Of a stretch of 64,000 nucleotides of DNA, positions 1 through 11,300 are shown one piece after another. The DNA comes from Liolophura sinensis (Eukaryota > Mollusca > Polyplacophora > Chitonida > Chitonidae). The position numbers and the translations under genes were made by a program. Under the pieces are notes generated by a model, which worked only from the letters and a program-made list of their open reading frames with translations, searched no databases and was not told the DNA's origin. Each line of letters starts with the position of its first letter. Position 1 is the stretch's first letter. The stretch covers positions 17,783,485 through 17,847,484 of the forward strand of contig NC_088296.1 of NCBI RefSeq assembly GCF_032854445.1, read 5' to 3'.

Positions 1-1761
1 ATTAAATCCTGTAGTTGACCCCCTTCCGGCATGAGAATCGGCTGAGAAATCTCTGGTACATATGGAAAATACGGGTCCTCTTCATCAGGACTGGGTAATG
101 CGGATCCAAATTCGGCGTACCGGTGACAGCGCCACAGTGTGTCAGGCACCTACATCTGCGTGGCTGGCTTGTATTCAATCTTGAAATTGAACTGTTGAAG
201 TATTGTCATCCAGCGTTCGTAGATGGCGCCGCGAGATTTTTTCTGAAACAGACGTTTCAAAGCCTGGTGATCACATTCTAGCACAAACTGGCGGCCTCGC
301 AAATATGAAGAGCAATCAGTAATTGATGTAACCATGCCGAGATGTTCAAGTTTCGTTGGTCCGTATGAGCGCTGCCATCCCGCCAAAGCCTTTGAGCCAA
401 ACCGTAGAACATGAAGTTTCGTTATCTGGATAGCGTTGATACAGCATGTATCCAATTCCACGACCTGAAGTATCCACAGTCAGAAAAAAAGGGTAAATCA
501 TATCTGAGAAACGCCAATGCGTCAGAACTCAAAAGAGCTTGTTTTAATACCGTAAACGCTTGTGAATATCCACGTGTTCACACAAAGGGCACATTCTTTT
601 TCAACAAATTATTCAACGGAAAGGCAGTAGCATCAAAGTTGGGTATAAACTTTCTGAACCAATTAAGCAGTCACATGGCTCTACGAGGCTCACGCACAGA
701 CGTAGGTTGCGGAAAGTCTTGCACTGCCTTTATTCTGTCAGGGGGAGGGCGAATACCATCAGCTGATATTCCATGTCACAGAAATATAGCAGAGGACTGA
801 GCAAAGGAACATTTTCTAGGTCCAAGCCTGAGGCCAGCGTTACGTAATCGACCAAAAACCCGGTTTAGGTCAGCAAGGTGGCCCTGAAATGTTTCTGACA
901 GAACCAACACATCGTCTATATAACACAAAACCGACTGAAATTTCAGGCCACGAAAGATCTTGTCATTGAGAAGCTGGAAGCTATTTGGTGACGTACGGAG
1001 GCCCATTGGAAGACGTGTGAACTTATAAATTCCAAAACATGTATTAAACGCAGTGTACTTGGACGATTCAGGACTAATTTTCATCTGGAAAAACCCAGAA
1101 CTTAGATCAATTGAACTGATAAAGTTTGGTGTTTTGGTGGACACGGTCTAATTTAATTCCTGTAAATCCGGTATAGCGTATCGAAAATCCAATGTTTGAC
1201 TGTTCAAGTAACGGAAATCACAACAAAAACGGTTCATGGATAAAGCGGCTTGCTTAGATCCAGGAATAAGACCTTGTTTATGATTTCGTTTAGTCGCAGG
1301 ACAATTGGGCTGGTGATAGGCAAGCCCTCAGTTTCGTTTACTGGAGCAATAACACCCTGTGCCAATAATTCATCCAACTAATGCCTCAACACTTCCCTTT
1401 TATCAGGTGACAACCGATATGGCCTTTGATATTTTGACTTGGCGTCAGGTTTTAAAACAATATTGTGTTCTACCACATGTGTTAATCCTAAACCGGGATT
1501 ATCACTGGTAACAAAAACATCCTTATTATCATACAATACTTTCTGAAGCTGCTTACGATTTTCATTTGACAAATTACAATTAGAAAAATCAAAATGTGAC
1601 AAAAATTCAGGAGGAAAAACACTGGTCTCCAGCTGCGTGTCAGAAACCGATACATTTGAAACATTATTCAACATCTCAGCCTTAGAGATATTGTTAACAA
1701 CATCAACATTTTGAACATTTGAAACATGAGAAAGGGCAACATCCTCCTGTGAAGTATACAC
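1..1761 (-). mobile_element. Decayed Ty3/Gypsy LTR retrotransposon, pol fragment
   Basis: Read on the minus strand from 1761 to 1, this is part of a Ty3/Gypsy pol polyprotein. At 1761-1378 lies the region before reverse transcriptase, ending in a QRPYRLSPDKRE-type motif that precedes RT in this superfamily. At 1144-776 is the RT core: a SSIDLSSGFFQMKI block, a LPMGLRTSPNSFQ block and the catalytic YIDDVLVLSE box, with both aspartates intact. At 461-150 is the RNase H part (DHQALKRLF, then RW...LQQFNFKIEY). The three open segments lie in three different frames and are separated by stops, for example just above 1378 and around 1150, so the copy is dead. No integrase or LTR is visible; the element runs off the left edge. 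Assignment to Gypsy is firm; the clade is not determined. Confidence 0.9.
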
Positions 1762-1879
1762 GGATATCTGGTTTACAACATTAGACCCTCAAAACTACTT
1801 CGGAATTCATCTTCAAGTGAATTACTTATCATTCATTTAGCCATATTTAAAAGACTATAATGTCTGTATTTTTTTTACT

Positions 1880-2136
1880 TATTTGATTGGTGTTTTACGC
1901 CGTACTCAAGAATATTTCACTTATACGACGGCGGTCAGCATTATGGTGGGTGGAAACCGGGCAGAGCCCGGGAGAAACCCACGACCATCCGCAGGTTGCT
2001 AACGGACCTTCCCACGTACGGCCGGAGAGGAAGCCAGCATGAGCTGGACTTGAAATCACAGCGACCGCATTGGTGAGAGACTCCTGGGCCATTAGGCTGC
2101 GCTAGCGCGATATCCAACTGAGCCACGGAGGTCCCT
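1880..2136 (-). mobile_element. tRNA-derived SINE, family A, near full length
   Basis: Read on the minus strand, this begins with a tRNA-like head (CCGTGGCTCAGTTGG box A; GATTTCAAGTCC box B). A conserved body follows (CATGCTGGCTTCCTCTCCGG, then ACCTGCGGATGGTCGTGGGT-like, then CCACCATAATGCTG). It ends in GGCGTAAAACACCAATCAAA with an A-rich tail. It is one of about 20 family-A copies in the window. The conserved centre and tail resemble what has been described as the MetaSINE class; that naming is from memory and needs a consensus search. Confidence 0.85.
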
Positions 2137-2139
2137 ATA

Positions 2140-3470
2140 ATGTGTGTAATTATGCCCGACTTCTTTACACAATACTGGGGCAGTAACTTCTTCAAACGTC
2201 TTTCAGCAGTTTATTTGATGCAAATAAACAATTTAGTAAACAATTTCAATTTATATTGAGAAATGGCTTGCAAGTTACGTGTGGTTGATCTCTGTTAATC
2301 GTATTCAAGTCTCAAAATAGGCTTATTACAAATCATATAAATACAAAGGGAAATCAAGCCACACAGCAGAATGTATGGCTAAGTGACAATAAAGGTAAAG
2401 ATGAAAATCCTGTCTATAGAGTGGATCAGGTATACTATAGTTGTTGCTGTGCCGCTTGAATGCCTATTCACCTGTAGCAGGTGTATATATAACATTTGCG
2501 AGATAAATTCAAGACCCTGCATGATGAATACAATAAGACAAGGCTTTTTCAATGTACTATGGCTCAAACATTATCGGTATATCATCTTGCATCTCTGGGC
2601 GTAATCCTTATATCTCGCGCCGTACACTATGCTTGCGTGTAATTATTACGCCCCGGGACGCTCTGCCTGGTCATAATTTGAATTGTCACCAGCCCAGGCC
2701 ATAACTCTTACGTGCCGGAGGTTGTAGCAAACTGTATGTCCGGGTTAACAAGACAAGCAGTGATCCAGTAACCGCAAAGTTCGTTTCATGAGATTTCCGC
2801 CTAGAAATCACACGGTGTTATAAATTACAGGGTGTTAAAGATGGAGGACGCCATGGACTCAGCGATTTATGCCAGCTTTGCCGTTTTCAAGCTTTACGTG
2901 TATGGCGAGGAGAAGTCGCAAAATTATGCAGCAGGCACCACCAGATAGAAAAAAATGTGCTCTTCAGCATAGTGTCATGTTTTTAAGTTTCCTTCTCCTT
3001 TAACGATTTTACCTCGGCCTACAAACTTACATCACATGAATCAACTGTTCTCTTGAAGAAAGGAATAATGTGTAAGCAAACACCGCTCTAACCCATTGGC
3101 CAAACTGGGCCAATCCGATCTTCAGTCTCTAACTAAGTAAGAGCCAATGTGGAGTGTTGGGCTTGAACATCTCACAAGACCGTTCTCTTCAATTAGGAGT
3201 CGCAACCCAGGACAAACAGGTAGACGTACTCCGCTATGGCCCCTCATACAAATATCGGAGATGTGAGTCCATTATATTTCACCGAGGCCACACGGCAGAG
3301 CTCTAGGTCACGACAAACTTGCCAAGAAAACCGAGCTCCTATTCTTTTCAGCTTGGAGACCCCAAGAGGGTAATGCCGCTTGAATTCGATGGGCAACTAT
3401 TGTAGCTATAGCCTTATCTCATTATGCTGGTCTCATGAAATAGATCCGACAGTTCTCAACTATATTTCCA
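2140..3470. other. Intergenic, no gene recognised
   Basis: No convincing coding sequence. Around 3090-3260 there are two possible eroded tRNA-like pieces on the minus strand (a reverse-complement box-B-like GGGCTTGAAC near 3148), too decayed to call. Otherwise nothing seen. Confidence 0.5.
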
Positions 3471-4325
3471 ATGTATTCTGTTTAGAACTAAACGTGATAT
3501 ATATAAATGATTTGAACCCGTTTGCTGAAGTAATTTTGTGGAAAACTGATTGTTTGGTGCAATGTGATATTCACATATAGGCCTAAAGTTAATGGCGAGC
3601 TGCGGAAACCATTTTTGAGATGTGACAGAGTATAAATGTGTACAAACATACTGATGGGTTTACCTCCCCTGCACAGATCACGTACTCTTCTCAGAGCTAA
3701 GTATTTTCTATTTCAATCTGCTCAGTTTAACCAAGTTGTGAAGCCAGGTGGGATTTGTGTCCACAGGAAAGTTCTGTAAGACGATTATATGTAGTTTGGA
3801 TGGGAACGATCACTCAGATTAAGGAGTTGTCTTTACTTGATCATATTACCGACTGTCAGAAACAGCTTAATTGGTCTGGTCATCCTCAAATCGACACAAC
3901 GTAAATATACGTGAAAAGCCTTGTCTTATTGTAAATGGGACGTTTCCATTTATAGACTTTAACATCAGCCATGTCAGTCTGAGTGTGTGTGAAACGCTGT
4001 CGATATTTGCGTATAAACGAAAACGACTGATTTTTATTCAGGTTCATACTGTTTGATTGTGTCGATCTTGTCACTATGTATACAGGGCAATAGTGTTATT
4101 AATGTGAGGTTCTGAAGCTTTGATCTTGAAAGGCATTATGCGGCTATGCTGAAAGTCGATTACTGGCGGTGACGTGCCGTTTATGGCACACAAACTCCGA
4201 ATATGTTGGCTGTATATATCGCTGTTTGTTTACTTACAACGTTCGCCTGTCTCGTCCAAATACAAAAACTGTGATAGTACAAAAAAATCCTGTTAAGGGT
4301 ATAAGCGTTCTCCTTATCCATGTAC
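3471..4325 (+). repeat. Segmental duplication, copy 1 (~850 bp)
   Basis: This stretch aligns co-linearly with 4925-5795. Shared landmarks include TTACCTCCCCTG (3661 and 5111), TATTTTCTATTT (3702 and 5152), TTGGTCTGGTC, TTCTGAAGCTTTGA.CTTGAAAGGCATTATG (near 4110 and 5571) and ATCGCTGTTTGTTTACTT (near 4218 and 5696). Identity is moderate, with indels, so the duplication is old. No protein is recognisable in either copy. Confidence 0.8.
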
Positions 4326-4368
4326 GTCAGTCCGTCTGTTATATGATATCCTATATCAGTTGCTCATA

Positions 4369-4550
4369 GGGGCCTCCGTGCCCGTGGGTATTAGCACAGA
4401 ACGGCGCAATGACCATAAACCTCCCGGCAATGCGATCGCTGAGAGTTCAAGTCCAGCTCATGCTGGCTGCCTCTCCGGCCGTATGTTTCCTCCCACCATA
4501 ATGCTGACCGCCGTCGTATAAGTTAAGTATTCATGAAACAGCAATCAGAT
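4369..4550 (+). mobile_element. Family-A SINE, internally deleted
   Basis: Plus-strand copy with degenerate head (GGGGCCTCCGTGCCCGTGGG) and box B (GAGTTCAAGTCC). It jumps from CTCTCCGGCCGTA directly to TTTCCTCCCACCATAATGCTG, so the central ~60 bases of the family are missing. A second tail scrap (GGTGTAAAACACCAGTAAAATAAA) lies at about 4690-4720. Confidence 0.8.
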
Positions 4551-4831
4551 AAGTAAATATTGTTAGCGGTAAATTGTTATGACCGTTGATCTGTGAGCCA
4601 TCCGATCAGTTGCAGTTAAACCCTACTCTGTAAATTACGGCCATTGCGAAGGCCAACATTTTTAAGATTATGTACACATTCTTGAGTTCGGTGTAAAACA
4701 CCAGTAAAATAAATAAACAAAATCTATTGCTCATAGCTTCAAAGCTAAGGAATGTGCGTGTATGTATATGGTGCTAAAGGTAAACAGAATCTTAAAGTTC
4801 TGTAAGGATTTGCACACATTATCGTCAGACA

Positions 4832-4834
<3 letters not shown>

Positions 4835-4898
<64 letters not shown>
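4835..4898. repeat. (TA)n microsatellite
   Basis: About 64 bases of uninterrupted TA, lying between the two copies of the ~850-bp duplication. Confidence 0.97.
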
Positions 4899-4900
<2 letters not shown>

Positions 4901-4924
4901 TGCTGTCTCCGTAAGGCTTTTTAT

Positions 4925-5795
4925 TGTACAATGTTTAGACGCAAATCTACATACAGACATTAATGACTTGAACCAAACTGTTCCATTAATTTTAGGGAAA
5001 CGGGTATGTTTGATAAAATGTGGCATTCGCATATAAATTTAAAAGGGAACTCTGCTAACCATTGTGGGGTGTCATAGAGTGTAAATGTGTAAAAGCATAT
5101 TGAGGGAGTTACCTCCCCTGGTCAGATGACGTGTTTTTCTCGGAACCAACTATTTTCTATTTAAATCTGCGCAGTTTTATCAAGGAGTGAAGCACGGTGG
5201 GAACTGTGTCGACGGGTAAGTCCTGTATGATGGGGTACGTCTATGTTTATGTCGGGATGTTTCTATCAGGTGACGGAGTTGTCCTTACTCGATCGTGTGA
5301 CCGACGCTCAGACAACATTTAGTTGGTCTGGTCGTCCTCCAAATGGACACCAAGTCGGCGCACAACTGTAGTGTGAGGGGGGGGGGGGGGGGTGTCTTTG
5401 CATAGGCTCTACTCACGGCCTGTGTGTGAACCTCTGACACTGTCTATAACAAGTGGGAATGTTTTCCTCTCAAGGAAAACGACTGAATTAATTGGGTTCA
5501 TGTACATACTGTCTAATTATGTCGACCTTCTCACCATATCCAGAACGATAGTAGGTTATTAATGTATTTTTCTGAAGCTTTGACCTTGAAAGGCATTATG
5601 TAGGGTTTTGCTAAAGGTCGTTTGTTGACGGTGGTGTGTTGTCTGGGGTTGGGCCAACATACATGTAAACAACCAGAACAACTCGCGTGTATGGATCGCT
5701 GTTTGTTTACTTGCAACGTTCGCCTCTCTGCTCCAGATATAAAAACTGTAATATTCAAAAGATTCTAGTTAGGATATACATGCTCTCATATTCCA
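4925..5795 (+). repeat. Segmental duplication, copy 2
   Basis: Second copy of the 3471-4325 segment, offset by roughly 1455 bp. It differs by a 16-base poly-G run at 5377-5392 and scattered indels. No coding potential is recognised. It lies about 1 kb upstream of the TRIM start codon, so it could include upstream non-coding exons, but nothing proves this. Confidence 0.8.
5377..5392. repeat. Poly-G run (16 G)
   Basis: Sixteen consecutive G, interrupting the duplicated segment copy 2. Confidence 0.97.
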
Positions 5796-6762
5796 AGCGA
5801 GGCAGAAACAAATACCATTTTTGAAATATTTGGTTTGACCCAGACTTGAGTTCGATCTCTGATCTCCCGACTTCGAGGTGGGCTCGAACATAAGGAGTGT
5901 ATTACACTGTACCGGTATAAGTAAAGCGAATCTTAAAATTATGTACTGAATTGCAGACAGGGTTTTCAGTGTTACAGAACTGAAAGGCTACATGCATTAT
6001 TAACTTCCCACTCAGCAAGCATTACCATCTCGCCCACTGATCACCGATAATGGGGGGTGTAACCTGACACAGCTGAGGCATTCAGGGCTGTCCTATACAT
6101 TAGCTCGGGCTGTGTCTATGGAGATATAACTGACGCTGACCTATTTCTACAGTCTACCGAGGGTTACATGTCTCAAAATCCAGGCCTTTTGGTTCACTTT
6201 AAACTGTCCCTGTCATAACACTGTATCTAATTGGACATGGACTTCACACTTCTCCGATGGAGCGAAGTCAGCATTTACGGTTTAAACATCTTATTTGGTC
6301 AGTGTTGATCGGAGGGTGTAGCAGCTCTGCTGTAGTCTGTACTTATGTGGTTCCTGACAACAGCATAATAAAACACTGGGAGCTAGAAGACTTTGACCTT
6401 GATTAACATCTGTTTTAATCAAAGTAAAAACTGTTAGTGTTACTCGTCACTATTAGTAATAGCTTGACCAGAACTTTGTCAAAAAAGTCTCTCGTGCGTA
6501 ATAAAAGATAGAATCGCTAAATTTCTAACTGGCCAGAATGGATTCCTTTTCGGGAGAACGATTTGCGCATACTCTCCTCGTACATGTATAGGTGCCGAAA
6601 TGCTTCTTAAATGAACAATGGAGAATAGCAATAACACGGAAAGAGATGGAGGCTGTGTGCTGTCTTGAACATTGATATTTTTGTAAGTAAGAACACCCTC
6701 ACATGTGCCAGTCTGAGCGATTTGCCGTTTTTTTTTTTAGGAAAAAAAAAACTGAGCGAATA
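5796..6762. other. Upstream region of the TRIM gene
   Basis: No gene seen. A T-run ending in TAG just before 6741 could be a splice acceptor, which would make the bases before the ATG at 6763 the end of a 5' UTR exon. No TATA box or other promoter motif could be assigned. Confidence 0.4.
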
Positions 6763-7422
6763 ATGGCCGCAAGCAAGCAGAGGCGAGTTGATGTTCTCAC
6801 ATGCTCTATATGTTTGGAAACATTCCGGAAACCAGTAGTGCTACCCTGTCAGCACAGTTTTTGTAAGGAATGCATTGGTTTGTACGCTGACAAGTTTAAA
6901 CCTGTACAGATAGATGAGACCTCCGGTAGCACGGACGTTCATCGGCCTATAGCATGCCCTGTGTGCCGGGCACCAACCAGTCTCGGGAGAGAAGGTGTGG
7001 CTGGACTGGCTCCTAACTTTCATCTGGCAGAAATTGTGGAGAGGTTCACGTCTGCTGTAAAAGTTGAGGATGACACCCCATATTGTTCTCTGTGTAAGGC
7101 GGATAATCACACCAAAGCTGTCAAGTTTTGTACCACCTGTGCTGTGTTCTACTGTCAGGAATGTCTTGCAAATTGCCATCCAATGAGGGGGGCTCTAAAA
7201 CGGCATCAACTGATTTCTTCCATGGAGTACCTCTCCCAGGAAACCTCACAGGGTCAAGTCAGCAGGGACCACCAATCAACTGGGCAGCCGTCATGTGCTA
7301 GACACGGTCAGCCATTCGTCTTGTACTGTGAACCCTGTGGGATGGTGATGTGTATGGGGTGTGTGGTTGAGCATCCAGGACACGCTATGCGGGATATACC
7401 ATCAGCAGCTGGGAATGTCAAG
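6763..7422 (+). CDS. TRIM exon 1: RING and two B-boxes
   Basis: Ends ...GGGAATGTCAAG before donor GTAAGG, phase 0, 220 codons. All RING and B-box zinc ligands needed for folding appear present. An open frame continues about 40 nt into the intron, but the donor and the downstream exons favour splicing. Confidence 0.92.
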
Positions 7423-8269
7423 GTAAGGCGAAAAAAAAGTCGTATATCAGCCATCAATCAAAATTGATGTTCTAAGTCATTAATAGTAAGGTCAATTCCC
7501 AAAACAACGATTAACATGAACCAGGAAGAAACTAAGAAATTTTGTAAATTCGAAATTACTTTGGAGTTATGCAAAGAGAAGTAGTAAATACTTTTCAATG
7601 ATGTTGGAAAGACATAAGGAATGTTCTAGGCGAATAACTTAAATCACTGTCTAGATCGTGTACCATACTAGTAAGTCTATAATCAAAATAAATATGGCAT
7701 GATTTGAAACTATATATTGACCATAACTTTGTGATCAATAGTGAAGAACGGGGCTTAGTGTCCTGTATTGTAGTGAGTCATTTGAAAGGCGGATTTGTTA
7801 ATGTAACGTTTTTCCCATTACAGCTAGCTGTTTTGTGCAAGACTAGTGAACTGGAGAAAGTGCTACGAGAAACTAAAGAATCACTGCCAGGAGTTATGAG
7901 GCTGCAGAATAAGATACAGGTTGGTATTGTCCATGACACCTGTTCAGCCAGTGTTATACTACATACCCTGGTGGCTCATTTTGACTATGTAGAATATTGC
8001 TATCATTCACAAATCCAGGTAACATGCAGCTGTCAGTCAACTAGTCTTAATAAAGTTGTCTTCTGTCACATATTATATATGTAGATTACAATTAAAGAAT
8101 TACCCGACCAGTGACGACTTTTTATGAGAACTTAAACAGGGGAATGCACGGACTCTATCGCATCATTAATACGACTTTCTTCTCACTGACACACACGCGA
8201 TATGCCCACCCCAGACAACTCCATTTGATGTATCATCGCTGATCATACGCTGTCACAATAATATCTATG

Positions 8270-8322
<53 letters not shown>

Positions 8323-11300
8323 TGTATATATACGTACACCATTTGATCTGATGACGGGTATGAGCCAGGCCCAGGTACTGTCCGAAGCATCTAAGGCTTC
8401 ACCATCTCGTCCTGCTCAGGGCATCATTTGTGACGGCACGACTCTATTGGGGATTGAACCATGTATCTTTTGGTTTTGAGTGGACACTTACATGTACATC
8501 GCTGGACTAAAGGGAAATCACTTCCACCCCGGAGGTACATTGTAGACAGAGTTGTGTGGCGTTTATAGTTTACCATGTTACACATACATATATAACTTCT
8601 TAAACACACAATTCTAATGGTCTGGATATGGTAATAAAGGATTTTTATGTTTGGCAGAAAAACCAGGAACTTCACTTCCAGGAGGTAGAAAAGGCTTATT
8701 GTGCAGCCTTGGAATCTTTACAAGCCTGGAGACAGCAATCCATAGATGGCATAAAAACCCGATATTCACAGTGGTGTGTGGAGTGTAACGCCATACTTAA
8801 ACATTTCCAGCTACAGGCCCAGGAAATGGAGAGGATGGTACAAGCTTCAAAAGATTTCTTAGCGTCAGTGGACGTCGAGTTTTTACAAGTAAGTTAAACA
8901 TGCACAATCTCTAGCATTGGTTCAGCTGCCTTAACTTCAGATGTTACACATGACCCAGCCACCCTTAGAACCTGTGATAACGTGTTGCTGCCAGATTTAC
9001 TAAAGTTGTAGATCCTGAGTTCAACAGCTTTATTTTGCTTAGTGGTACCCTCCGGTCGCTGACCACTTTTCTACCCATAATAGAACCACTGTCCGATTAA
9101 AGCAAAAAAGTAGTAATATATAATGTCAAACTATATTGTATGCTGTTTTTCAAAAACAAGGTTTGTATGTAAACAGATCTTTGGGGAAAATTGCATTGTA
9201 TGAAACGTCTTGGAATTTATTAACCGAAATTTCGAGCTGATGTGGACTATGTAATAGTTCAGGGAATGGTCTAAATGTTTGTCGTCGTCATATCACTGAA
9301 AAATTGTTAAGTACGACGTTAAACCCCAATCATTCACTCACTGACTCCAAATGTTTGTGGTAAAAGCCAACTGTGACTGTGTACTTGGAGAGATAAGACA
9401 TTTCAATTATAACTATGTCCTTGTTACATGTTGATGTGCAAGTATAGCTACAGTATCTCAGTTTCGGTTATCATCTTTACATGATTTTATATGTGTGTTC
9501 AATTCTGTTTGTTGACAGGGTTCCACGAGCTTCACCAAGACGTATGTATAAATGTTTTATACCTATATAGGTTTGTTATACACGAGCACATGACTGCTGT
9601 CAGCAAATGTGCTTCTGTAACACTGTGTACCAGCACTGTAGTTGTCCAAAACATGACACAAGTGTAAAATATATCTAGTGTTCAAATTTACGCTTGTCCA
9701 GACATATCAGATCTCACCTACTAGGAATAGTACATGATGGCATTCTGATAACTGCGTGGTGCACAACATTACTACACGACTGTGTCTCTTTGTTTTCTCT
9801 CCTGTTCCCACAGAATTGGTGACCAGCTGAATGAGATAGGAGCAAATCTGGAGAGAGATGAGGTCAGCAAACAGAATCTTCAAGGTTTTGTACAACTTGA
9901 CCTTGTTTTGCCTAGACACGTGACGGTAAAAGAGACAGTGCAAGGAAGTCAGGACTTAGAAGCAGCAGTCGGTGGACAAATGTCACGCCCAAGTAGGTTT
10001 TTATATGTATTAAAGGTATAAAGCAGAGTGTGTCCAGATGACATAAACGACTGTAGGGTTTACATTAGTATGTGCACCGAAGACACAAACTAATCTGAGG
10101 TATGCAGTAGGGTGTGCCCAGATGACACAAACTACTGTGAGAGATAAAATGTGGTTGTGTAAAAAAAAAGAAATTACATTGCAGAGTTATATATGAGCAG
10201 CTGTTTAGTTGAAACATGACATATGGTAGTGTATCCCTCAATGTCCCTCGATGTTTACCGTAAGTGTACAAATCAGCAGGTGTAATGTTAAATCAGGACT
10301 GGTGTGTGTGTATTCTTTAGTGTCTGGGTGATATTTACTCCACGCACACAAATCGGCAGGAGTACTTTTAGAACAGGACACATAGTAGTGTACCCTTTGG
10401 TGTCTGTGTAATGTTTACCACATGTGTAGAAATCAACAAGTTCACTGCCAGAGCAGGCCAGATGGCAGTGTACCCGTCAGTACCTGGGTGATATATACAT
10501 CATGTGTACAAATTAGCAAGTGTAATGTAAGAACAGGACAGATGGCAGTGTACCCGTCAGTACCTGGGTGATATATACATCATGTGTACAAATTAGCAAG
10601 TGTAATGTTAGAACAGGACAGATGGCAGTGTACCCCTCAGTACCTGGGTGATATATACATCATGTGTACAAATTAGCAAGTGTAATGTTAGAACAGGACA
10701 GATGGCAGTGTACCCGTCAGTACCTGGGTGATATATACATCATGTGTACAAATTAGCAAGTGTAATGTTAGAACAGGACAGATGGCAGTGTACCCGTCAG
10801 TACCTGGGTGATATATACATCATGTGTACAAATTAGCAAGTGTAATGTTAGAACAGGACAGATGGCAGTGTACCCGTCAGTACCTGGGTGATATATACAT
10901 CATGTGTACAAATTAGCAAGTGTAACGTTAGAACAGGACAGATGGCAGTGTACCCCTCAGTACCTGGGTGATATATACATCATGTGTACAAATTAGCAAG
11001 TGTAATGTTAGAACAGGACAGATGGCAGTGTACCCGTCAGTACCTGGATGATATATACATCATGTGTACAAATTAGCAAGTGTAATGTTAGAACAGGATA
11101 GATGGCAGTGTACCCGTCAGTACCTGGATGATATATACATCATGTGTACAAATCAGCAAGTGTAATGTTAGAACAGGACAGATGGCAGTGTAAAACTCAG
11201 TACCTGGGTGATATATACATCATGTGTACAAATTAGCAAGTGTAATGTTAGAACAGGACAGATGGCAGTGTACCCCTCAGTGCCTGGGTGATATATACAT

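Noticed and set aside
6703-6762. Upstream in-frame ATG for the TRIM protein
   Set aside because: It adds residues encoded by T and A homopolymers and has weaker context than the ATG at 6763; a splice acceptor-like T-tract lies between the two.
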